Source of the DNA: Oleomonas cavernae | GTDB lineage: Bacteria > Pseudomonadota > Alphaproteobacteria > Zavarziniales > Zavarziniaceae | Length of the DNA stretch: 64,000 nt | Reading direction: 5' to 3' | Assembly (NCBI RefSeq): GCF_003590945.1 | Contig: NZ_QYUK01000008.1 | Location: 248,001-312,000, forward strand | Shown: one piece after another, positions 10,004 to 17,513 of the stretch | How the letters are laid out: each line of letters starts with the position of its first letter | How positions within the stretch are numbered: position 1 is the stretch's first letter | The notes under the pieces: generated by a model | Database searches by the model: none | Told to the model about the DNA's origin: nothing | What the model saw: only the letters and a program-made list of their open reading frames with translations | Position numbers and translations under genes: made by a program

Positions 10004-10684
10004 TCAGATGCCGCCGGCGCCGAGCCCGAAGGCCATGCCCCGCATGATCGCGGCGTAGTGACAGGCCGAGGCAGCGAGGACGAAGCCGTGCCAGACCGCG
10101 TTCTGATAGGGCATGCGGTGGCGGACGTGGAAGAGAGTGCCGACGGTGAACAGCACCCCGCCCACGGCGATGAGGATCATGGTGGAGAGTTCGAGCGAGG
10201 CGAGCAGCGGCCGGATCGGGATCACCAGCATCCAGCCCATCGCCAGATAGATCGCGATCGAGACCCGCTCGTAGCGGCGGGGAAAGGCGATCTTCACGCA
10301 GACCCCGGCCACCGCGATGGCCCAGATCACCAGGGTGATGGTGATGGCCCAGGCGCCGTCGAGATAGCGCGTGGTCAGCGGCGTATAGGTGCCGGCGATC
10401 ATCAGGAAAATGGCGGCATGATCGAAGCGGCGCAGGAATTCCCGGCGCGGCGACGGCTTGGTGAGGTTGTAGGCGGCCGAACAGATCAGCATGGCGTTGA
10501 GGCCGATGACATAGGGCACGACCGAGGCAAAGGCGCCGCCATCGCCGAAGATGCCGACCACGATCAGCAGCGCGATGGTGCCCAGCACGGCAAAGGCCAC
10601 GCCCAGGATGTGCACCCAGCGATCGGCCGCCAGTTCACCGGCACCGTAGGCGCGCGGCCCCCAATCATAGACGCTGTCGCTCAC
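10004..10684 (-). CDS. Hemolysin III / PAQR family membrane protein
   Basis: A 226-residue protein with seven predicted helices. Conserved HlyIII/PAQR (PF03006) features are seen: the first helix around WVHILGVAFAVLG, LRRFDHAAIFLMIAGTYTP in the middle, and a last helix region with VWHGFVLAASACHY. The Asp and His residues in these motifs form the metal-like site of the family. Bacterial members have uncertain roles (membrane stress, lipid hydrolysis). The start is GTG, chosen for its strong GGAGG seven bases upstream. It diverges from the WS/DGAT gene at 10880. Confidence 0.85.
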   Translation of the reverse strand: MSDSVYDWGPRAYGAGELAADRWVHILGVAFAVLGTIALLIVVGIFGDGGAFASVVPYVIGLNAMLICSAAYNLTKPSPRREFLRRFDHAAIFLMIAGTYTPLTTRYLDGAWAITITLVIWAIAVAGVCVKIAFPRRYERVSIAIYLAMGWMLVIPIRPLLASLELSTMILIAVGGVLFTVGTLFHVRHRMPYQNAVWHGFVLAASACHYAAIMRGMAFGLGAGGI

Positions 10685-10879
10685 CGATCCTCCCCGATGT
10701 TCTGCTTCTCGGCCAGCCCAGCCTAGCTCCGGGGGACGCCCGGGCCATCGCCTTGCACGGGCGGTAGTCCATACGGTGGATCACGACCCCTGACGAAGTG
10801 GTTAAGCTGGCCGGGTGTTGGGCAGGACCTGTGCGCGTTCGAGAAATCCGATCCCCAAGCGACCCACAGGAGACACCCC

Positions 10880-12289
10880 ATGCAGCGGCTGAGCGGCCTC
10901 GACGCTTCGTTCCTCTATATCGAAACCCCCAGCAACCACATGCACGTCGGCATGCTGTGGGTCCTGAAACGCCCGCCGGCCGGCGACACGCCCTATTTCG
11001 ACCGGGTGCGCAAGCTGGTCGAGGGCCGGCTGCACCTGTCCAAGACCTATCGCCGCCGGCTGCTGCCGGTGCCCTTCGACATCGACCATCCGCTGTGGCT
11101 GGAAGACCCGGATTTCGATCTCGACTTCCACCTGCGCCACATCGCCGTGCCGCCGCCGGGCGACGCGCCCAAGCTGCTGGAACTGGTGGCCCGGCTGCAC
11201 TCGCGCGCGCTGGATCGCAGCCGCCCCCTATGGGAGATGTACGTCATCGAGGGGCTGGAGGACGGCCAGGTAGCGGTCTACATCAAGATCCACCATTGCT
11301 GCATCGACGGCATGGCGGGAACCGAACTGATGGTCTCGCTGCTCGATTTCTCGGCCGAGCCGCGCGAGGTGCCGCCGCCCGACAAGCCCTGGACGCCCGA
11401 ACGGGCGCCGACCGATGTCGAGGTGCTGCTGCGGGCCTCGGTCAACGGCGTGGTCCAGCCCATGCGCATGCTGCGCCGGCTGCCCAAGGTGATCGGCGCC
11501 GGCATCGCCTTCGGCCGCCGCGCCCTGGCCCGCAGCGAGCCGATGCCCACCGCCCCCTTCCAGGCGCCCAAGACCCCGTTCAACCGGGCCCTGACGCCGC
11601 ATCGGCGCTATGCCGTCGGCGCGGTGCCGCTGGACCGGATCAAGGCGGTGAAGAATGCCCTGGGCGCCACGGTGAACGACATCATCCTGGGCATGTGCGC
11701 GGGTGCCTTGCGGCGTTACCTGGAGCTTCACAACGAATTGCCGGACAAGCCGCTGCTGGCGGTGTGCCCGGTTTCGGTGCGCAAGGAGGACGACAAGAGC
11801 GGGGCCAACAACGCGGTCTCGGCCATGTTCGTCTCGCTGGCGACCGACATCGCCGATCCGCTGGCCCGGGTCACCGCGATCCAGGCCTCGACCGGCCAGG
11901 CCAAGGAGGCGCACAAGGCCCTGCCCGCCACCAATCTCCAGGACTGGTCGGTCTTTGCCGCCCCCCTGGTCGCGGCCCAGGCGGCACGGCTCTATTCGCG
12001 TTACAAGGTCGCCGACCTGCATCGGCCGCCCTACAACGTGATCATCTCCAACGTCCCCGGCCCGCCCTTCGCGCTCTACCTGGCCGGGGCGGAACTGCTG
12101 CACTCGTATCCGATCTCCCTGCCGATCGAGGGCATCGGCCTCAACATCACCATCATGTCCTACCGCGACGAGGTGGCGATCGGCCTGACCGCCGACCGCG
12201 AGGCCGTGCCCGACATCGACCTGCTGATGTCGCTGATGCCCCAAGCGCTGGACGAGATCGAGGCTGCGCTGAAGAAGAAGGCGGCGTAA
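10880..12289 (+). CDS. Wax ester synthase/diacylglycerol acyltransferase (WS/DGAT)
   Basis: An intact 469-residue acyltransferase for storage lipid (wax ester or triacylglycerol). HHCCIDG at residues 138-144 is the HHxxxDG active site. Family words MQRLSGLDASFLYIET, LPAVxxR-like KKDDKSGANNAV and NVIISNVPGPPFALY are present. GGAGACACCCC precedes the ATG. It is the second such gene in the window, with moderate similarity to the one at 917, so the host probably makes neutral lipid stores. Its 3' flank ends in a palindromic repeat that was later split by the IS4 element. Confidence 0.9.
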   Translation: MQRLSGLDASFLYIETPSNHMHVGMLWVLKRPPAGDTPYFDRVRKLVEGRLHLSKTYRRRLLPVPFDIDHPLWLEDPDFDLDFHLRHIAVPPPGDAPKLLELVARLHSRALDRSRPLWEMYVIEGLEDGQVAVYIKIHHCCIDGMAGTELMVSLLDFSAEPREVPPPDKPWTPERAPTDVEVLLRASVNGVVQPMRMLRRLPKVIGAGIAFGRRALARSEPMPTAPFQAPKTPFNRALTPHRRYAVGAVPLDRIKAVKNALGATVNDIILGMCAGALRRYLELHNELPDKPLLAVCPVSVRKEDDKSGANNAVSAMFVSLATDIADPLARVTAIQASTGQAKEAHKALPATNLQDWSVFAAPLVAAQAARLYSRYKVADLHRPPYNVIISNVPGPPFALYLAGAELLHSYPISLPIEGIGLNITIMSYRDEVAIGLTADREAVPDIDLLMSLMPQALDEIEAALKKKAA

Positions 12290-12312
12290 CCTGCCTTTTC
12301 ACCGTCATGGCC

Positions 12313-12323
12313 GGGACAAGCCC
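12313..12323. repeat. Target-site duplication, left copy
   Basis: GGGACAAGCCC, 11 bp, is found again at 13595-13605. Joining the flanks across one copy rebuilds a perfect palindrome of the CGTCATGGCCGGGACAAGCCC family, matching the repeats at 25946 and 51152. Confidence 0.85.
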
Positions 12324-13594
12324 ACGGCTGTCCGGTTAAGATTACGCTCATAGCCAGCTCATCTGGTTGGGGTCGATGCGTTGTCTTGGCTCGGCCCCGA
12401 TTAGCCGGTCGAGCCGTCGGCGGTGCATGAGGTTTGCGCGCACCAGGCGGGCGAAGGCGAGCGGGCTTTGAACCGTTTGCTGGGCGGCCTGGGCCAGGCG
12501 CAACAGCAGGAAGGCGATCAAGGCGACGGCAACCTGAATGCGGACCGCGTTCTCGCTGGTGCCGAGAAAGCGGCGGATCTTCAGGGTCTGCTTGACCCAG
12601 CGGAAGAACAGCTCGATGGCCCAGCGCCGCTTGTAGAGGTCGGCGATTTCCTGGGCGCTGGCATCGAGATCGTTGCTCAGGAGGCGCAGCACCTTGCCGG
12701 TTTCGATCGTGATGCAGACCTCGCGGACGGGGGCGGAGAACGGGTTCTTGCGGTTCGTGGCCTGGCGCCGCGGCAGCAGGCCGACGCGGTCGGACAGGAT
12801 GTTGGCAGCGCCCTCGGGCAGCGGCCGTTCGGCGGTCACCGTCAAGGGCGTGTTGGACTTGAAGCGCGTGACGATGCGGCACCCGGCGGCGTCCAGCCCG
12901 GCCCACCAGGCGTAGTCGTAGTAGCCCAGGTCGAAGACATAGGTCGCCCCCGCTTCGATGGGCATGGCCTGGGCCGCGGTGATGTCGTTGACCTTGGCCG
13001 GGGTGACCGCCGCATAGATCGGCCGGTCGGCATCGGGGTCGTAGATGACATGGGCCTTGGCGCCGCAGGCATTGGCTGAGAAGCGCGCCCACTCTGCCGC
13101 CACGCCGGTCAGGCGGATGCTGGTCGAGTCGATGAGATAGGTGGCTTCACCCACGGCCCGGCGCAGGCCGCGCCCGGCACCGGCGACCATGGCGGCGAAC
13201 AACGCGCTGAACACTTCACTGGGGCGCCCGGCATTGGCGTCGGCCAGGGTCGAACGCGACACCGTACGCCCGCCGACGTGATAGAGCCGCGCGGCATGGC
13301 TCTCCAGGCCCGCGACGATCTCCCGCAGGCTGCTCGCGCCGGACAATTGCCCGTACAGCAGGGCGATGAACTGGCTCTTGGTCGGCAGCCGCCGGACCCG
13401 GCGATCGGCCTGATGCGCCGCGGTCAGTTGCTCGAACCGATCCCAAGGAACCCACTTCAGCAGATCGTGGAAAACGCTATTGTGGTGTCGCACGGTGTTG
13501 CTCCGATTTCATGTCCAGGAGACGCGCCAACGTCTGAACATGAGTAGAATCAACACCGTGCAACCAGTCCACTAAAACTAAACCGGACAGCCGT
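12324..13594 (-). mobile_element. Complete IS4-family insertion sequence (1,271 bp)
   Basis: Terminal inverted repeats begin ACGGCTGTCCGGTT at 12324 and are mirrored at 13581-13594, with about 14 matching bases. The element carries one transposase gene and is bounded by an 11-bp direct duplication, a length typical of IS4-group elements. All parts are intact, so recent movement is plausible. It disrupts no gene. Confidence 0.9.
12348..13493 (-). CDS. IS4-family transposase
   Basis: A 381-residue transposase. The N-terminus carries a DUF4372-like DNA-binding region (LLKWVPWDRFEQL). The DDE catalytic residues are D122 (LIDSTS), D188 (VFDLGYYDY) and E294, the last within Y287-R290-E294-K301, which is the Y-(2)-R-(3)-E-(6)-K signature of the IS4 family. 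Length and motifs suggest a working enzyme that cuts and joins the element's ends. Confidence 0.95.
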   Translation of the reverse strand: MRHHNSVFHDLLKWVPWDRFEQLTAAHQADRRVRRLPTKSQFIALLYGQLSGASSLREIVAGLESHAARLYHVGGRTVSRSTLADANAGRPSEVFSALFAAMVAGAGRGLRRAVGEATYLIDSTSIRLTGVAAEWARFSANACGAKAHVIYDPDADRPIYAAVTPAKVNDITAAQAMPIEAGATYVFDLGYYDYAWWAGLDAAGCRIVTRFKSNTPLTVTAERPLPEGAANILSDRVGLLPRRQATNRKNPFSAPVREVCITIETGKVLRLLSNDLDASAQEIADLYKRRWAIELFFRWVKQTLKIRRFLGTSENAVRIQVAVALIAFLLLRLAQAAQQTVQSPLAFARLVRANLMHRRRLDRLIGAEPRQRIDPNQMSWL

Positions 13595-13605
13595 GGGACA
13601 AGCCC
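13595..13605. repeat. Target-site duplication, right copy
   Basis: GGGACAAGCCC again, immediately outside the right end of the IS element. It is followed by GGCCATGACGGG, the other arm of the split palindrome. Confidence 0.85.
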
Positions 13606-13632
13606 GGCCATGACGGGTAGGAATATTGTGGG

Positions 13633-14343
13633 TTACCACGTCTCGGCGTAGGGGCGCAGTTCCAACTCGTGGGTCCAGGCGGAGCGCGGCTGCTTGTAGA
13701 GCTGCCAGTAGGTTTCCGCGATCGCCGTGGGCGAGAGGCCGGAATCCTCGCCCTTGGCCTCGAGATAGCCGGGCAGCAAGCTGCGCACCCGCTCGCCGTT
13801 GACCGCGCCGTCGATCACCACATGGGCGACATGGATGCCTTGGGGGCCGAATTCCCGCGCCATGCTCTGCGCCACCGCCCGCAGCCCGGCTTTGGCCGAG
13901 GCGAAGGCGGCGAACAGCGGCTTGCCGCGCAGGCTGGCGGAAGCGCCGGTGAAGATCACCGTGCCGGCGCCGCGGGTCACCGCCTCCTGCCCCACCAGCA
14001 GCGCGCCCAGGGGGCCCTGCCGCCACATGGCCTCGAAGAAATCGGGCGTGATCTCCAGGAAGGGCATGGGCCAGTTGCCGCCGACATTGAACACCACCAG
14101 GTCGGGCCGGCAGTTGTCCGCCGCCACCCGGTCGAACACCCGCTTCACATCAGCCTGGCTGGTCACGTCGGTGACGATCGGCACGACCGAGGCGACGGCG
14201 TCCTCCACGGTCTGGAGCTTCTCCTGGTTGCGCCCGGCGGCATAGACCGGCATCCCTTCGGCCGCCACCTTGCGCACCATGGCGCCGCCGATCCCGTCAA
14301 GCGGGCCGACCCCGAAGATCACCGCGGCTGGTTTGAAGTCCAT
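13633..14343 (-). CDS. Atypical SDR-family protein (catalytic Tyr replaced)
   Basis: A 236-residue Rossmann-fold protein of the short-chain dehydrogenase family, with a modified nucleotide-binding loop GVGPLDGIGGA and VFNVGGN. A Ser is present in GASAS (about 137), but the YxxxK pair reads F147-x3-K151, so the usual proton-donating Tyr is missing. The C-terminus WTHELELRPYAETW is nearly shared with the SDR at 15116. The start at 14343 has GGAGG five bases upstream. It is separated by a repeat from the isomerase-like gene at 14518, on the same strand, and probably belongs to the same pathway. Substrate unknown. Confidence 0.8.
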   Translation of the reverse strand: MDFKPAAVIFGVGPLDGIGGAMVRKVAAEGMPVYAAGRNQEKLQTVEDAVASVVPIVTDVTSQADVKRVFDRVAADNCRPDLVVFNVGGNWPMPFLEITPDFFEAMWRQGPLGALLVGQEAVTRGAGTVIFTGASASLRGKPLFAAFASAKAGLRAVAQSMAREFGPQGIHVAHVVIDGAVNGERVRSLLPGYLEAKGEDSGLSPTAIAETYWQLYKQPRSAWTHELELRPYAETW

Positions 14344-14367
14344 GTCTACCTCCATCTGCCTCAGAAC

Positions 14368-14510
14368 GCCCTCTCCGCCGCTTGCGGGGGAGAGGGAGGG
14401 GACCCGTCGCGTCAGCGATGGGGAGGGTGAGGTGGTGGTCGGGCCAGCGCGCGCTTTACGCCATCGACCCACCTCACCCAACCCTCTCCCCCCAAAGGGC
14501 GGAGAGGGCT
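14368..14510. repeat. Imperfect palindromic intergenic repeat, CCCTCTCC(G)CC type
   Basis: About 143 bases whose two ends are inverted copies (CCCTCTCCGCC ... GGCGGAGAGGG) with inner GGGTGAGGTGG/CCACCTCACCC arms. The copy at 17370-17510 is nearly identical along its length; looser relatives lie at 346, 31060, 38575 and 46938. Confidence 0.85.
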
Positions 14511-14517
14511 TTTCTGG

Positions 14518-15105
14518 TTACGCCGCCAGGGCTTCTTCGACGAAGTCCAGGCGGTCCTGGCCGAAGAACATTTCCTCGCCCACGAAGAAGGTGGGGGCGC
14601 CGAAGGTACCGCGCTCCACTGCAGCCTGCGTGTTGGCGATCAGTTTCTGCTTGACCGCGCCGTCATTGATGCGCGCGGCGAAATCGGCCGGGTCGAAGCC
14701 GGCCTGCGCCAGGGTGGCGTTCAAGACCTCGGGATCGCCCAGATTACGCGGGGCGAGCCACATGGCATCGAAGATTGCATCGACGTAATCCATGAAGCGA
14801 GGCGTATCCAGGTAACTCACGGCGCCGCGCATCAGGCTGATCGTGTTGATCGGGAAATAGGGATTGAAGTTCAAGGTCACACCAAAGCGCCGGGCAAAGC
14901 GCTCCAGGTCCTTGTTCATGTACATGCCCTTGGCCGGGACCATGGCGGGCGACTGGTTGCCGGTCGCCTTGAACACGCCGCCCAGCAGGATCGGGACATA
15001 AGTCACCTTGGCCGGAGTGCGGGCCAGGACCGCGGGCAGGCGCTTGTGCGCCAGGTAGGTAGTGGGGCTGCCGAAATCGAACAGGAATTCCAGTTCATGG
15101 GTCAT
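14518..15105 (-). CDS. 2-hydroxychromene-2-carboxylate isomerase-like (DsbA/kappa-GST family)
   Basis: A 195-residue thioredoxin-fold protein starting MTHELEFLFDFGSPTTYLAHKRL. The SPTTY segment matches the glutathione-contacting Ser of kappa-class GST and HCCA isomerase. FGAPTFFVGEEMFFGQDRLDFVEE at the C-terminus is the usual ending of that group. HCCA isomerase acts in naphthalene-type degradation, but many homologues have other substrates. It lies 10 bases after the SDR at 15116 and is surely cotranscribed with it. GAGGAAC precedes the ATG. Confidence 0.8.
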   Translation of the reverse strand: MTHELEFLFDFGSPTTYLAHKRLPAVLARTPAKVTYVPILLGGVFKATGNQSPAMVPAKGMYMNKDLERFARRFGVTLNFNPYFPINTISLMRGAVSYLDTPRFMDYVDAIFDAMWLAPRNLGDPEVLNATLAQAGFDPADFAARINDGAVKQKLIANTQAAVERGTFGAPTFFVGEEMFFGQDRLDFVEEALAA

Positions 15106-15115
15106 AGGGTGTTCC

Positions 15116-15841
15116 TCACCAGTTTTCCGACCAGGGGCGCAGGTCGAGTTCATGGGTCCAGGCATCGCGCGGCTGGGTGTGCAGGGACCAGTAGGCATCG
15201 GCGATGTGCTGCGGGTTCAGGATGCCGTCGGTCTCCCGCGTCTTGTAGAGGTCGGGGAAAGTGTCGCGGATGAAGGCCGTGTCGATGGCGCCGTCGATGA
15301 TGGTATGGGCGACGTGGATGCCTTCAGGCCCCAGTTCCCGCGCCATGCTCTGGGCCAGGGCGCGCAGGGCATGCTTGGCACCGGCAAAGGCGGCGAATTG
15401 GGATTTGCCGCGCAGGGACGCGGTGGCGCCGGTGAAGATGATGGTGCCCCGCTTGCGCCCCAGCATGTGGCGTGCCGCCTCGCGGCCGGTGAGGAAGCCG
15501 GAGAAGCAGGCCATTTCCCAGACCTTGAAATAGACCCGGGCCGTGGTCTCGACGATCGGAAACCAGACATTGGCGCCGATGTTGAAGACCATCACCTCTA
15601 CGGGTCCGATGTCGCGCTCGATCTGCTCGATCATCGGCACCACCGCCTCTTCCTTGCGGGCATCGACGCCGAAGGGTACGGCCTTGCCGCCGTCCGCCTC
15701 GATCGACGCGACCAGGGGGGCGAGCTTGTCGGCCTGGCGGCGTACCACCGCGGCGGTGAAGCCTTCACGGGCAAAGCGGCTGGCAATGGCGCCGCCCAGG
15801 GCGTCGCCCGCCCCGATGATCAGCGCGACCTTTTCGGCCAT
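15116..15841 (-). CDS. Atypical SDR-family protein (catalytic Tyr replaced)
   Basis: A 241-residue SDR-fold protein with N-terminal LIIGAGDALGGAIA and FNIGANVW. The Ser is in TGATAS (about 142), but the YxxxK position is F152-x3-K156, as in its paralogue at 13633. The C-terminus is WTHELDLRPWSENW. It is the first gene of the minus-strand unit SDR, isomerase-like, SDR, and is divergent from a TetR regulator whose probable operators lie in the 102-base gap. A role in aromatic or lipid catabolism under TetR control is inferred; the reaction is unknown. Confidence 0.8.
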   Translation of the reverse strand: MAEKVALIIGAGDALGGAIASRFAREGFTAAVVRRQADKLAPLVASIEADGGKAVPFGVDARKEEAVVPMIEQIERDIGPVEVMVFNIGANVWFPIVETTARVYFKVWEMACFSGFLTGREAARHMLGRKRGTIIFTGATASLRGKSQFAAFAGAKHALRALAQSMARELGPEGIHVAHTIIDGAIDTAFIRDTFPDLYKTRETDGILNPQHIADAYWSLHTQPRDAWTHELDLRPWSENW

Positions 15842-15878
15842 CGATATTCCTCCCGGACGACAGAAGGCTTGCGCTTCT

Positions 15879-15896
15879 GCATGATGTATGTCATCC
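15879..15896. promoter_or_regulatory. Putative TetR operator, site 1
   Basis: GCATGA-N6-TCATCC is one base pair-set short of the perfect GCATGA-N6-TCATGC of site 2. It lies 38 bases upstream of the SDR start at 15841. Two similar sites 26 bp apart centre to centre place bound dimers close to the same helix face. Confidence 0.55.
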
Positions 15897-15904
15897 AGAA
15901 TTTA

Positions 15905-15922
15905 GCATGACGAGCATCATGC
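15905..15922. promoter_or_regulatory. Putative TetR operator, site 2
   Basis: GCATGA-N6-TCATGC is a perfect 6-bp inverted repeat, 22 bases upstream of the TetR start at 15944. Its position fits autorepression together with control of the divergent SDR unit. Confidence 0.6.
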
Positions 15923-15943
15923 AGATGGTCAAGGGGGAAACCG

Positions 15944-16516
15944 ATGGGGCATTCCCAGGCACAGAAGCAGGCGAACCACGACCGCATCGTCGAGGCGGCG
16001 GTGGGCCTGTTCCGCGAGCGCGGCTTGGGCGGGATCGGCGTGGCCGAGGTGATGCGAGCCGCAGGGCTGACGCATGGCGGCTTCTACAGCCATTTCGAGT
16101 CCCGCGATGCGCTGGTGGCGGAGGCCCTGGCCAAGGCCTTCGCGGTCGACGAGCGGCGCCTGGAAAAGGCCATGGCCAAGACCGGCAAGCCGGCAAAGCC
16201 GGCGATGCTCGAGGCCTACCTCACCCCGATCCACCGCGACAACCCGGCGATCGGCTGCACCGCCGCTGCCCTGGTGGCCGACATCGCCCGCGGCGGCGCG
16301 CAAGCCCGAGCGATCTTCACCGAGCAGATGCGGCGTTATGCCGACAGGGTGGCCGCCGTGCTGCCCAAGGATTCGCCGACCGCCCAGGCCGATGCCCTGT
16401 TCGCCTTCAGCGCCCTGGTCGGCGCCCTGCTGATCGCCCGCGCGGTCGACGATCCCGCCCTGTCGGACGCCGTGCTCGAATCCGCCCGGCGCAACCTGAC
16501 CAAAGCCATTGCGTAA
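15944..16516 (+). CDS. TetR-family transcriptional regulator
   Basis: A 190-residue regulator. The N-terminal helix-turn-helix spans about residues 10-55 (RIVEAAVGLFRERG ... LTHGGFYSHFESRDALVAEAL). The C-terminal half is the ligand-binding domain, with a GCTAAALVADI segment common in TetR proteins of the NemR/AcrR type. It diverges from the SDR-isomerase-SDR unit and very likely represses both directions through the twin palindromes between them. GGGGGAAA lies upstream of the ATG. Confidence 0.9.
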   Translation: MGHSQAQKQANHDRIVEAAVGLFRERGLGGIGVAEVMRAAGLTHGGFYSHFESRDALVAEALAKAFAVDERRLEKAMAKTGKPAKPAMLEAYLTPIHRDNPAIGCTAAALVADIARGGAQARAIFTEQMRRYADRVAAVLPKDSPTAQADALFAFSALVGALLIARAVDDPALSDAVLESARRNLTKAIA

Positions 16517-16549
16517 CGCTTAACAGCCCATAAAACCCAGGAGAGCAAA

Positions 16550-17359
16550 GTGACCCAACCCTTCGACCATTCGGGCAAGCACGTCTTCGTTTCGGGCGGC
16601 ACCAGCGGCATCAATTTAGGCGTCGCCCAGGCCTATGCCCAGGCCGGCGCCCGCGTCACCGTCCTGTCACGCAAGATCGACAAGGTCGAGGCGGCAGTCG
16701 CCACCTTGAAGGCGCTGGGCCCCGATGCCCAGGGCTTTGCCGGCGACGTGCGCGACGTCGGCCGGCTCGAGACCGTCTTCGCCGAGGCCGCCGCCACTTT
16801 CGGCGAGATCGACGTGCTGATCTCGGGCGCCGCCGGCAACTTCCCCGCCCCCGCCCTGGGGATTTCGCCCAACGGCTTCAAGTCGGTGGTCGACATCGAC
16901 CTGCTGGGTACCTTCCACGTGGTGAAGTCAGCCTTCCCGCACCTGAAGAAGCCGGGCGGCGTGATCACCAACATCTCGGCCCCGCAGGCCTATATCCCGA
17001 TGGATTTCCAGATGCACGTCTGCGCCGCCAAGGCCGGCGTCGACATGATCACGCGGGTGGGCGCGCTGGAATGGGGCGAATTGGGCCTGCGGGTCAATTC
17101 CGTGGTCCCCGGCCCGATCGAGGATACCGAAGGCATGGAGCGCCTGGCGCCGACGGCGGAAGCCAAGGAGGCTGCCCGCCAGTCGGTGCCCCTGGGCCGC
17201 TACGGCACCAAGAGCGACATCGCCAATGCCTGCATGTTCCTGTCCAGCCCCTATGCCACCTATATCTCGGGCGTGGTCCTGCCCGTCGACGGCGGCTGGA
17301 GCCTGGGCGGCGTCGCCGCCATGTCGGCCGGCATGAAGAAGATGATGATGGGGCGGTAA
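16550..17359 (+). CDS. SDR oxidoreductase, 2,4-dienoyl-CoA reductase-like
   Basis: A 269-residue SDR with a TSGIxxG-type cofactor loop (SGGTSGINLG) and ISGAAGNFPAPA. The stretch HVCAAKAGVDMITR followed by ALEWGELGLRVNSVVPGPIEDTEG closely resembles the peroxisomal-type 2,4-dienoyl-CoA reductases, which also lack a classical YxxxK. These enzymes use NADPH to clear double bonds during unsaturated fatty-acid oxidation. It starts at GTG with AGGAG upstream and lies 33 bases after tetR on the same strand, so it may be part of that regulon. Confidence 0.75.
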   Translation: MTQPFDHSGKHVFVSGGTSGINLGVAQAYAQAGARVTVLSRKIDKVEAAVATLKALGPDAQGFAGDVRDVGRLETVFAEAAATFGEIDVLISGAAGNFPAPALGISPNGFKSVVDIDLLGTFHVVKSAFPHLKKPGGVITNISAPQAYIPMDFQMHVCAAKAGVDMITRVGALEWGELGLRVNSVVPGPIEDTEGMERLAPTAEAKEAARQSVPLGRYGTKSDIANACMFLSSPYATYISGVVLPVDGGWSLGGVAAMSAGMKKMMMGR

Positions 17360-17369
17360 TCTCGTAAAT

Positions 17370-17510
17370 CCCTCTCCGCCGCTTGCGGGGGAGAGGGAGG
17401 GGACCCATCGCGAAGCGGTGGGGAGGGTGAGGTGGTGGGTCGGGACAGATCACGCTCTACGCCGCCGACCCACCTCACCCAACCCTCTCCCCCTAAAGGG
17501 CGGAGAGGGC
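17370..17510. repeat. Imperfect palindromic intergenic repeat, CCCTCTCC(G)CC type
   Basis: A near-identical sister of the element at 14368. It lies between convergent genes and ends GGAGAGGGC followed by five T, so it could act as a transcription stop for the gene at 16550. Confidence 0.85.
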
Positions 17511-17513
17511 TTT

